From: Coix lacryma-jobi var. lacryma-jobi
Lineage: Eukaryota > Streptophyta > Magnoliopsida > Poales > Poaceae
Direction of reading: 5' to 3'
Assembly (NCBI GenBank): GCA_009763385.1
Contig: CM019829.1
Location: forward strand, 38,481,705-38,545,704
DNA: 64,000 bases
Shown: positions 47,340 through 56,357 of the stretch, piece after piece
How positions within the stretch are numbered: position 1 is the stretch's first letter
How the letters are laid out: each line of letters starts with the position of its first letter
Translations under genes and position numbers: made by a program
The notes under the pieces: model-generated
Databases searched by the model: none
Seen by the model: the letters and a program-made list of their open reading frames with translations, nothing else
Told to the model about the DNA's origin: nothing

Positions 47340-50300
47340 TTATGCACCGACCTCCACGCTAGAATGAAATCTCTTTAGATAACGTCCATTAATTGCCCTA
47401 GTAAACTCTTCTCCTTGGAGGGTTTTCAGAATGTACGCATTACCCGGAGCACGTCTCAGAATTCGAAAAGGTCCTTCCCAGTTAGGGGACCATTTGCCGA
47501 ATGCCTTATCTTTGGTACCGATTGGCAAGACAATTTTCCAAACCAAGTCTCCTTCTTCGAATCCTTTTTCTTTCACTTTCGAATTGTAGTACTTGGCAAC
47601 GCGTATCTTGTTCTTTTCAATATTTTCCAAGGCCTTGAGACGAATCAAATGCAAATCTTCTAGCTCATCCATCATCAAATCTTTATAATTCCCTTTGGTT
47701 AGATCGTTCTGCAATGTAACTCGTCTTGACCCCGATTGTAATTCCCATGGTAGCACTGCGTGATGCCCGTAGACCAACTCGTATGGCGACGTCTGAGTCG
47801 ACCCATGACAAGCCATTCGGTAAGCCCACAAAGCTTCGTTGAGTGCCAAGTGCCACCTTTTAGGTTTCTCTTCGATCTTCTTTTGAATGATTTTAATCAT
47901 GATTTTGTTAGAAGCCTCTGTCTGTCCATTGGCCTGTGCATAGTAAGGAGAGGAATTATATAGCTTAATCCCCATCCCTTCGGCAAAGCCACAAAACTCC
48001 GAGGAAGTGAACTGAGTTCCCTGATCGGTAGTGATGGACTGAGGGATGCCGAATCGGTAAATGATGTGCTCCCTGACGAAGGACACCATGTTCTCTGATG
48101 TCACCTTCTTCAATGGGATGGCTTCAACCCACTTAGTGAAATAATCCGTGGCTAACAAAACAAACTTATGTCCCTTGCTAGATGGAGGGTGGATTTGGCC
48201 GATTAAATCAATGCCCCATCCTCTGAAAGGCCAAGGCTTAATGATCGGATTCATGGCCGATGCTGGGGCCCTTTGCACATTGCCGAATCGCTGGCAATCC
48301 TGACAACCTCTGTAGTACTCAAAGCAATCTTTGAGCATAGTCGGCCAAAAATATCCAGTCCTCCTGATTAACCATCTCATATGGTGAGCCGACTGGTGTG
48401 CACCACATACGCCTTCGTGCACCTCATACATCAGTTTCCTAGCCCCGTCTTGGTTCAGGCATTTAAGCAAAACCCCATCTATGGATTTGTAGTACAATTG
48501 ATTGTCCAAGAGCGTGAACTTAAGAGCCTTGTACCTGAGTTTTCGGGAGACTTTCCTGGATGGGTCCCTGAGGTAATCGGCAATGTTGTCTCTCCAGTCT
48601 TCAATTGCCTGATTATCACTTGGGACTGCTTGATCATCTTCTGGGGTTGCTTTCTCTTCCTCAAGTGCAAAAATGTTTTGATTCTCCCTATACCCGGACG
48701 CTGCCTGAGCCAACTGGTTTGCTTCTTCGTTTTGCCCCCTAGGAATATGTTGCAAGGTTGTTGATCGAAACTGTCTAAGGAGCTCTTGGCAACCTTTGAG
48801 ATATTCCTGCAGCGTGTCGTTTTTGCATTCGTACTCACCTGTCAGCTGCCTGATCACCAACTCCGAGTCACCGAAGATCTCTACGGCGTCTGCCTTAACG
48901 TCCACGAGCAACCGCAATCCCCAAAGCAATGCCTCGTACTCCGCTTGATTGTTAGTCACCGGGTACTCGACCGGTATAGAGTATTTGAAAGGTGCCTCCT
49001 TGGGAGAAATCAACATGATCCCGACTCCACCACCTTTGCTACACGACGATCCGTCAAAAAACAACGCCCAGGGGGCAATGGTTACTATGTTAGCGTTAGA
49101 ATCACGATGGTGAGTGACGAAATCAGCCATAATCTGGCCTTTAACAGCCTTTGCCGATTCAAAACGCAAATCAAACTCAGAAAGGGCTAAAACCCATTTG
49201 CCGATCCTTCCACTTAAAATCGGCATTGACAATATGTGCTTGATTACATCAAACTCTGATACTACCACGCATTCGGCATTCAATAGATAGTGCCGAAACT
49301 TAGTACAGGAATAGAAAACACACAAGCACAACTTTTCCGTAGCCGAATACCTCGTTTCGGGGTCCAGTAACTTTCGGCTAAGATAGGCTATGACTCTCTC
49401 TTTTCCTTCGAATTCTTGCATGAGGGCCGACCCTATTGTTAGGTTGTCGGCCGCCACGTACAACTTGAAAGGCCTGTCGAGTTGTGGAGGAATCAATACT
49501 GGTGGTGCCTTCATGTACTCCTTGATCTCATCGAAAGCCTTTTGTTGCACGTCACCCCACACGAACTCCTGATCTTTCTTGAGCTTCAACAGTGGAGAAA
49601 ATGGCAGCACGCGCTCGGACAAGTTGGATATGAACCTTCTGACAAAGTTGATTTTGCCGAGCAGTGATTGAAGTTCTTTGAGATTGGTCGGCGGCACTAC
49701 CTTATCAATTGCTTCCATGCTCTTCTTGCCGACTTCGATCCCCTTTTTGTGGACCAGGAATCCCAGAAACTCACCAGCCGACACCCCAAATGCACACTTG
49801 GTTGGATTCATCTTTAAACCATGTTTCCTTGTGCACTCCAAGGTCTTCCTTAAATCGGCTAAGTGTCTTTCTTTGCCTCTGGATTTGATCACCACGTCAT
49901 CAATGTAGATCTCTACGATTTTGCCGATCAGCTCATGGAATATGTAATTCATGGCTCGCTGGTAAGTGGCACCGGCATTTTTCAAACCAAAAGTCATGAC
50001 CATCCATTCAAACAAACCTATATGGCCGGGGCACCTGAAGGCGGTCTTTGCCACATCCTCTGCAGCCATGAAGATCTGGTTGTAACCTGCGTTGCCGTCC
50101 ATAAAGCTTATGATTTCAAAACCGGCCGAAGCATCTACTAGCAAATCGGCCACCGGCATTGGATAACCGTCCATAGGAGTGGCTTTGTTGAGGTTCCTGA
50201 AGTCGATGCAGACTCTCATCTTCCCGTTCTTCTTGTACACCGGGACAATATTGGAGATCCATTCCGCATATCGACAAGGCCGAATGAAGTTAGCTTTTAG

Positions 50301-50636
50301 TAATCTTTCCACTTCCTTTTTCACGTCGGCCAACACCTCCTCCTTGTAGATCCTGCGCGGAGGTTGTTTGTATGGGCGGTATCCAGGTTTGATCGGCAAC
50401 TTATGCTCAACAATGGACCGATCTAATCCGGGCATCTCTGTGTAGTCCCACGCAAAACAGTCTTTGAACTCCTTTAGAAGATCTACTAGCTGCACTCTGA
50501 AATCAGGGTCTAAACTGGAACTTACAAACATCGGCCTCTTCTTACTCGTATCACCAACATCCACCTCCTCTAACTTGTCGGTCGACGTGAAACCACGTCC
50601 CAGTTTGCCCTCGCTGCTGTCGGTTGGGTTGTCCAT
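47340..50636 (-). CDS. Element E pol: reverse transcriptase, two RNase H domains, integrase
   Basis: 1098 residues, uninterrupted. Reverse transcriptase (about residues 115-290) has MRVCIDFRNLNKATPMDGYP and the catalytic YIDDVVIKS. A Gypsy RNase H follows (YVAADNLTIGSALMQ, ATEKLCLCV). A second, archaeal-type RNase H (about 530-660) shows FFDGSSCSKGGG, NNQAEYEALLWGL, GDSELV and GQNEEANQLAQ. The integrase has GVCGAHQSAHHM and CQDCQRFG zinc ligands, then a catalytic core with DLIGQ, TTDQGTQF and QTEASNK. The first codon follows directly on a TAG that ends the gag-protease frame, in the same frame, so expression needs readthrough or restart. Confidence 0.95.
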   Translation of the reverse strand: MDNPTDSSEGKLGRGFTSTDKLEEVDVGDTSKKRPMFVSSSLDPDFRVQLVDLLKEFKDCFAWDYTEMPGLDRSIVEHKLPIKPGYRPYKQPPRRIYKEEVLADVKKEVERLLKANFIRPCRYAEWISNIVPVYKKNGKMRVCIDFRNLNKATPMDGYPMPVADLLVDASAGFEIISFMDGNAGYNQIFMAAEDVAKTAFRCPGHIGLFEWMVMTFGLKNAGATYQRAMNYIFHELIGKIVEIYIDDVVIKSRGKERHLADLRKTLECTRKHGLKMNPTKCAFGVSAGEFLGFLVHKKGIEVGKKSMEAIDKVVPPTNLKELQSLLGKINFVRRFISNLSERVLPFSPLLKLKKDQEFVWGDVQQKAFDEIKEYMKAPPVLIPPQLDRPFKLYVAADNLTIGSALMQEFEGKERVIAYLSRKLLDPETRYSATEKLCLCVFYSCTKFRHYLLNAECVVVSEFDVIKHILSMPILSGRIGKWVLALSEFDLRFESAKAVKGQIMADFVTHHRDSNANIVTIAPWALFFDGSSCSKGGGVGIMLISPKEAPFKYSIPVEYPVTNNQAEYEALLWGLRLLVDVKADAVEIFGDSELVIRQLTGEYECKNDTLQEYLKGCQELLRQFRSTTLQHIPRGQNEEANQLAQAASGYRENQNIFALEEEKATPEDDQAVPSDNQAIEDWRDNIADYLRDPSRKVSRKLRYKALKFTLLDNQLYYKSIDGVLLKCLNQDGARKLMYEVHEGVCGAHQSAHHMRWLIRRTGYFWPTMLKDCFEYYRGCQDCQRFGNVQRAPASAMNPIIKPWPFRGWGIDLIGQIHPPSSKGHKFVLLATDYFTKWVEAIPLKKVTSENMVSFVREHIIYRFGIPQSITTDQGTQFTSSEFCGFAEGMGIKLYNSSPYYAQANGQTEASNKIMIKIIQKKIEEKPKRWHLALNEALWAYRMACHGSTQTSPYELVYGHHAVLPWELQSGSRRVTLQNDLTKGNYKDLMMDELEDLHLIRLKALENIEKNKIRVAKYYNSKVKEKGFEEGDLVWKIVLPIGTKDKAFGKWSPNWEGPFRILRRAPGNAYILKTLQGEEFTRAINGRYLKRFHSSVEVGA

Positions 50637-50639
50637 CTA
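50637..50639 (-). other. In-frame TAG between protease and pol of E
   Basis: The minus strand reads TTC TTT TAG ATG GAC. The frame before and after is the same, and no other stop lies between the gag tail and the end of integrase. Confidence 0.85.
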
Positions 50640-53600
50640 AAAGAAGCTTTGAGAGCCGATTGCTTGGATCGGCTGTTGATCCCTGCCGTAGACGTTGACA
50701 GGACCCTCTCCCCACACGCGATCGGAGAAGCAGTCTACCCCGTCGAATTCCCAGTAGGTGGGCTCAATGGTGGCAACACTCACCGAGTCGTCAGCTTGGA
50801 CAATCTCGATGTCATCTCCAACCCACTGTATGAGTATTTGATGCATGGTTGAAGGTATGCAGCAGTTGGCGTGGATCCAATCCCTGCCCAGAAGCAAGCT
50901 ATATGCCCCCTTGCCATCAATGACAAAGAAGGTCATAATGAGCGTCTTGGATCCAATCATCAGTTCCACGTGCACGGCACCTCGAGCGTCGGAGGGATTG
51001 CCGGCAAAGTCGCGGAGTATCATATCCGTTTTGAGCAGGTCTTCATCGTTCATGCCCAGCTTTCTGAACGTGGCGTAAGGCATGATGTTGATTGCTGCGC
51101 CGCCATCAACAAACATCTTGGTTAGCGGCTTCCCGTTGACGTACCCCTTGACATACAACGGCTTCAAATGCCGATGCTTGGCTGGCTTGTCAAATGCTGC
51201 CTTCTGAGACAACATGAGCTGTGCCGCGAGCTCGTCGTGCTCGGCCTCGTCAGAATCCGAATACACCTCGTCCTGTGCCCCCCGGCCGGCAGGAGCCATG
51301 AACTCCAGGGGAAGGAAGAAAGTCATGGCCACGTCAGCGCCCTTGTCGGCGTCATCTGGTTTTTCCTTCGGGCGCCATTCTTGCTTCTTCCCATTGGCGG
51401 CTGCTTCTTCCAACTCCCTGTTCCGGAGGCGCTGCACTCTCCTTTTCTGGCTTTTTCTGAGCCCTGGTGGGCACCACTGCCCCTTTTGCCACCTATATGG
51501 GCGAGGGTGTGCCTCCTCGCCGTCGTCCTGGTGGTGCACCCACTCTCGATCGACATATCTCTTGGCTTGCCGGCCCAGGCTTTCCGTTTTCAGGCGCCGA
51601 TCGCTCATCGGGATGCGAGCTCCCAACCTTTCGTGAACGGGACGGCGGTTGACCCGATCCTGCCTATACCCCCTGTACTGATCGCTGCATTCGGGGCAGT
51701 TGTTGACGGCAGGCAGTTTCAAGCCTTCGTTCCAGCAATGGCGGAAGAACGGGCAGCCCCAGTGCTCTTGCTCCCGCTCTTGGCGGTGTTCTTGTTCCCA
51801 ACGATGGGCCTGTTCTCCGTGGTAAGCCCTCTCCTCCAGACGATACCGGTGCTCTCCCGTGTGACCGTCTTCACGCTGGTATTCCTCTTCGAGTTCTCGC
51901 TCTTCGCGTTGGAGACACCTCTGCTCTTCCTCATTTCGCCGGCGCCATTTGTTAAGGAGATCTCTGTGGGTAGGCCTGCGCCTGGAAGATGACTCTCCGT
52001 GCTCGTATCGGCTATTCGTGGCTTGGGCGCGCTGCCGGAGCTCATCGCCAGTGATTTGCCGATCGGGATCCACTGCGCAGATTCGCGTGCCTTGTCGGAG
52101 GTGAGGACTTTGACTTTGCCCTTGCCTCTGGGATCCGCTGGGGTTACCATGTTCACTGAGAAGAACACGGCGTTCTGGGAGAAGGGGTTTGCATCGATCT
52201 TCATCTTGCCATTGAACTTGATGTGGCCGTCCTGGATGGCTTTCTGGATTCTCGTCCTGAACACACGGCAATCATTAATGGAATGAGTGTTAGTGTTATG
52301 AAAACCGCAGTACTTCTTGTCCTTGACTCCTCCAGGACGCAGCATCGGGTGATCCGGGGGTAGCCTGACTCTCCCTTCGGCAACCAGGAACTCGAAGAGC
52401 TTGTCAGCTTTGGTGACGTCGAAGTCGTATGCCCCCTTCTGCTGGCGCAGCCATTGCTTGTTAGCTTGGGTCGGCTCCTTGTCCCAGTTGAGCTCTGCAG
52501 CGGCCACCTCATCTTCCGCGTCGGTATAGTCATTGGCTTCGTCCAGGAAAGCCTGATACATCTGCGCCGCGACATTGTCCTTCTGGAAACGCCCTTCCCT
52601 CCGGAAGCCTTGCGCTTGGATAGTCATCTCATTCAGCCGGCGGGAGAGATGACCCAAGTCTTCAAACTCCTGACCGAACAGCTTGTCCCTGATGCTCGGG
52701 AGCATGCCTGCCACGGCCAATGGTGGAAGCTGATCGTCCGGCAGGTGCATGCCGAAGCACTGGCTCTTGACTTCTCTGAACCTACGCAGGTAGTCCTGCG
52801 GTGTCTCATTTGGCTTCTGGCGTACGTACATGATGTCCACCAGTTTCTTCTCCTTGGTGCCCGTGTAGAAGTGTGTATGGAACTTTTGTTCCAAGTCCGC
52901 CCAAGAGAGAATAGAGCCCGGCGGTAGTGACATGAACCATGCGAATGCCGGTCCAGTGAGTGACGACGGGAAGTACCAAACCCTGAAGGCGTCTTCGGTA
53001 TTGGCCTCCCCAAGCTGGAGCAGATAACGACTGACGTGCTCCACCGTGCTGGTGTCGTCTAAGCTGGAGAACTTGGACAGGTCCGTCGGCACTTTGACTC
53101 TGGGAGGTAGAGCCACACGGTGGAACCATTCGGGGAACGGAGACCTGTAAGCATAAGTGCCCTTAGGCTTCAGGCCGAAAGTGCGCTGCATCATATCCGC
53201 CATCCTCTCTAGCATGACATCGACATTAGAGTCGGCGGTTTTCTCGGCCGTCGGCTTCCCATATCCTGGATGCGGGGCGCCCTCTATGTTGTGAGGCTCA
53301 AGCATCTCATGGTACCCGTTTCCGTAGTAGTCCTTTATGAGCCTATAGGTTTGCGGGGAGATCTTGCGTGTTGACTCTGGCGGCTGACCCTTAGTGCCAA
53401 ACGTGAGCTGCCCCATGGTCGGCAACTGGCCTTCTGGCGTGTGCTTCTCTTGAATGGTCATCCCGCTTGATTGAGCCTTAGGCGGGGTCTCCTCACCGGC
53501 AGCTCCTGCCCCCTTGAGGTGATTCGGCAAATTGAAAAGATGTGGTCCTGCTATAGGGCCAAACTCAGCCTCCATAAGTTCATCGGCCTTGGGGCCGAAT

Positions 53601-53929
53601 TGGGCGATCATGATGGTGCGGAAAGTGTTGAGAAACGCCCCATGCATGCGACCGATGGCACCAGAGACAGCTTCGTTGATCATATGAGACATTTTCAACA
53701 CTGCCTCCGCTTCCCCGGGATCATTCGGGTTGAGCTGGACGGGCTTCGGCAGATCGTGCAGACGGCGAACCTTTCCGCTTTTGTTCTTGGAAAAGGCTTC
53801 TAGGCACTTGGCCTGGAATTCGGCACAAGCATTATCCACTTGCTCTCTGTACTCGTCGGGTAGTTCAGTGAGCTGCACCTGCACGAACCCCGCCTTGTTG
53901 CTGGCCTCGGCTTCAGTGACTTCGACCAT
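50637..53929 (-). CDS. Element E gag and protease (one frameshift)
   Basis: The start is the ATG at 53929 (MVEVTEAEASNK), because the earlier in-frame ATG at 54013 lies inside the LTR. The first frame is open to 51719 and carries the retrotransposon gag domain (about 53000-52620: WADLEQKFHTHFYTGTKEK, PNETPQDYLRRFREVKSQCF) and CGFHNTNTHSINDC. Near 52060-52090 the family-like reading passes by a -1 shift into a second frame (DPDRQITGDEL). That frame holds an Arg/Glu-rich stretch, the CPFFRHCWNEG...CPEC zinc motif and a protease (KMFVDGGAAINIMPY, LLLGRDWIHANCC). Both frames are open for about 550 bases. The shift may be programmed or a simple indel; no classic slippery heptamer is evident. Confidence 0.85.
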
Positions 53930-53949
53930 CGCTGCAGGAAAAAGGGGTC

Positions 53950-53971
53950 CCACCAGGCGTGCCAAAAAGTG
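53950..53971 (-). other. Primer-binding site of E
   Basis: The minus strand begins CACTTTTTGGCACGCC right after the 5' LTR, then TGGTGGGA. It matches the site of C. Confidence 0.8.
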
Positions 53972-55374
53972 TGTTGGCACCAAAAGTGACGCACTGTGCC
54001 AATCACACGGCAAGCCGGAGAAGCTGGCTTCAAACGTGGCCCGGGTGCTCAGAAGTCCGGTGCGTGCCAGTCAGTTTGCCCTGCAACTAACAAGGGAGAT
54101 AAACTGTTAAATACAAAGCTGGAACATGTCGAGTATGACCAGACAGTTCCAAAATATACGGCCCTGAAGCCACTTACGATGACATATAGCTATGAAAGCT
54201 ATCTGTCAACAGGTTTAAAGATTATTCGGCAATATGAACAGAGTTACGTGAATAACAGGTTGCCGAACACGTTTGCATGAGAATCGTGCTTGCATGATGT
54301 ATTAAATATAAGTTAAAACTTAACCAATCTCGATTGTACAACCGAGTTGGGATCCATGGGGATTGAACATACAAACTAAGCATGACTAAGCTAATCTAAA
54401 GCCTGCGCCTGCCGCACGACACCTAGCCTTGTCATAGATCAAGCACACTTAACATGCATGAACCCTCACCACGTGGCAATCCAGATACGATCCAATCGGC
54501 TATTACGAACAATAGATCTACTGCATAAAAGACTTTTCAATAATAAACGTGAAAGAACAGAGCAGATCTATAAAGATGAAGCCGAACCGGACGGTATCTA
54601 GATTGGGCAAAAGTGTTATGATGAAATAAACAAAACATATAACACAAGGTAACTTAATGAATCTATCAGATTGCCAAATCTAACAGAGCCGATAACTATT
54701 TTTACTCATGACTCAATCCGCCGCACGATACAAGGCATAAGCAAAAACCTCCCGTCATAAGCTTAGATCCGCCGCACGATACTAGGCTTAACGTACGAGA
54801 CTACTTGCACCATATCTAAATCCGCCGCACGATACTAGACATGATAACAAGGTTGCCGGAACTTACGGAGGTCGACGGATCGATGGCCCCTCTCGAAGAA
54901 CACGACGACACGACTTGGACTCGAAGACGGCACGGGGCCGGGTTGGTTGTATTGATTGTGAACGTCCTTTACAATAGCCTCAGGGTTTATATTTATACCC
55001 TGGTGTTCTCTGAGTCCTAGAAGGACACGACTACAACGATAGAATTGGGAAACTTATCAAAATATGATGCCTTCTACTCTAAGTTTCCTTCAATAACCGG
55101 CATGCACTAAAATGACGAGATCCTTATTGCATAAGCCCTCTGATTATGCCGTATTTGCCATCTTCTGACGCAAAGCCGTCCCAACTTGAGATAGCCGACC
55201 ACAGCACTATATTGCCGAATTCATTCGCCGTTGACCAGCTCCCCCACAGCCTCGCCGAGTCTCATAAAGTTAGTCGACCGCGTCCGCCGTCTACCGAATC
55301 CTTCAAGCGGCGGCGTTCGCCGAATCTTCATAGTGCCGGTCCACTTGTCATAGTGCGAAAACTCGGTGTTAACA
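53972..55374 (-). mobile_element. 5' LTR of E
   Basis: 1403 bp, nearly identical to 43375-44777. TATA on the minus strand at 54988-54997, at the same internal offset (1016) as in the other LTR. Confidence 0.95.
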
Positions 55375-55379
55375 GGGAT

Positions 55380-56357
55380 TTTTGCTGAAATCTTTGAGTT
55401 TGTATTTTGTTCTTCACGTTCTTCATTTCCCCTCTTTACTCTTTCACGGGATCTTTTGTTCCAAGGGATGGATTGAAAAATCCATTTGAACCATATTGTG
55501 AATCGTCGTGAGAGACATCTTTCCATTGAAGGATTTTTTTCCAGTTCCTCACGAGCACATAGATCGGGCAGATTTCATTTTCGATCTCGTTTTGCCTTCT
55601 TTCCACCGATTTTCTTTGATTCACCAATTTGCGGTTAGGTTCGAGCCATGATCTTGTAGGAGTAGCTCACTAACTTGATTGTGATCCCCTGTGCAAATTT
55701 TGAGCCCAAGTGCTCGAGATTTGAGGAGTTTGGGTCGAATTGGTGGAAGAACAACACTGTGTTGGGGCATCGAACGCTGTTGTTCAAGGCATCGGACGCG
55801 TCTGATGCCTGCCTGCACTGTGTTGTTCACTGCATGGCATTAGACGCTCCTCTGCCAGGGTGCATCGAACGCTGCATCGGACGCTGAAGAATCACTATTC
55901 ATGCATTCGATGGCAGTCTAGTAAGGTTCTAGAGTGGGCTGATTCACATCGGACATGTCCGATGCTCACTGAAGCTACGAATTTTCATCCGTAGCTTTTG
56001 TATTCGACCTCTGATTTCAGATTTGTCTGCTGCGTTGGTTTTCTAACTTCCTAAGGATCTTTCCAAGGTACTTTTGCTACTAGTTGGCCTAACCATTTTT
56101 GGTCGGACTCTTCATTCTTCTCTGTAGGAGTGGGGTGTTCTGTTTTCCGATGTTGGAGTGTTCAAGGTGCTTGTCGCTTTTGCTTTGTGGGGACCCATTG
56201 TGTTCTAAGGGAACATCCACCCAATCTATTGGGTTGTGGTCATCACGGTTGCGGCTCTTGGCTTTTGCGGTTGATTTTCTGAGACGGTAGCCTAATATTT
56301 TGAAAGAAATTTTATGGCTCCCATTCACCCCCTCTAGTCACCGTTTCCGGTCCTTCA
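55380..56357 (+). mobile_element. LTR H, right fragment
   Basis: It continues 42959-43374 after E and ends GGTCCTTCA at 56357, like S1. Its palindromic array (about 55765-55970) uses GCATCGGACGCGTCTGATGC and CATCGGACATGTCCGATG. Because the 5' end of H is lost, no duplication can be paired. Confidence 0.75.

Larger units (their letters stand above)
43375..55374 (-). mobile_element. Element E: Tat-like Gypsy retrotransposon, nearly intact
   Basis: Exactly 12,000 bp with duplication GGGAT at 43370-43374 and 55375-55379. The LTRs are both 1403 bp with about nine differences by hand count. Minus strand order: 5' LTR, primer-binding site, gag, protease, reverse transcriptase, two RNase H domains, integrase, then a 2.5-kb region carrying two spliced genes on the other strand, then 3' LTR. 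The second, archaeal-type RNase H and the antisense region are known marks of the Tat lineage. It lies inside LTR H. Confidence 0.95.

Noticed and set aside
49863..50141. Plus-strand ORFs across E pol as additional antisense genes
   Set aside because: They are complements of conserved reverse transcriptase and integrase codons, without splice structure or leader; unlike 45027-47051 they overlap pol.
53930..54013. Upstream ATG at 54013 as start of E gag
   Set aside because: It lies in the LTR, before the primer-binding site; the ATG at 53929 is the first one in the internal region.
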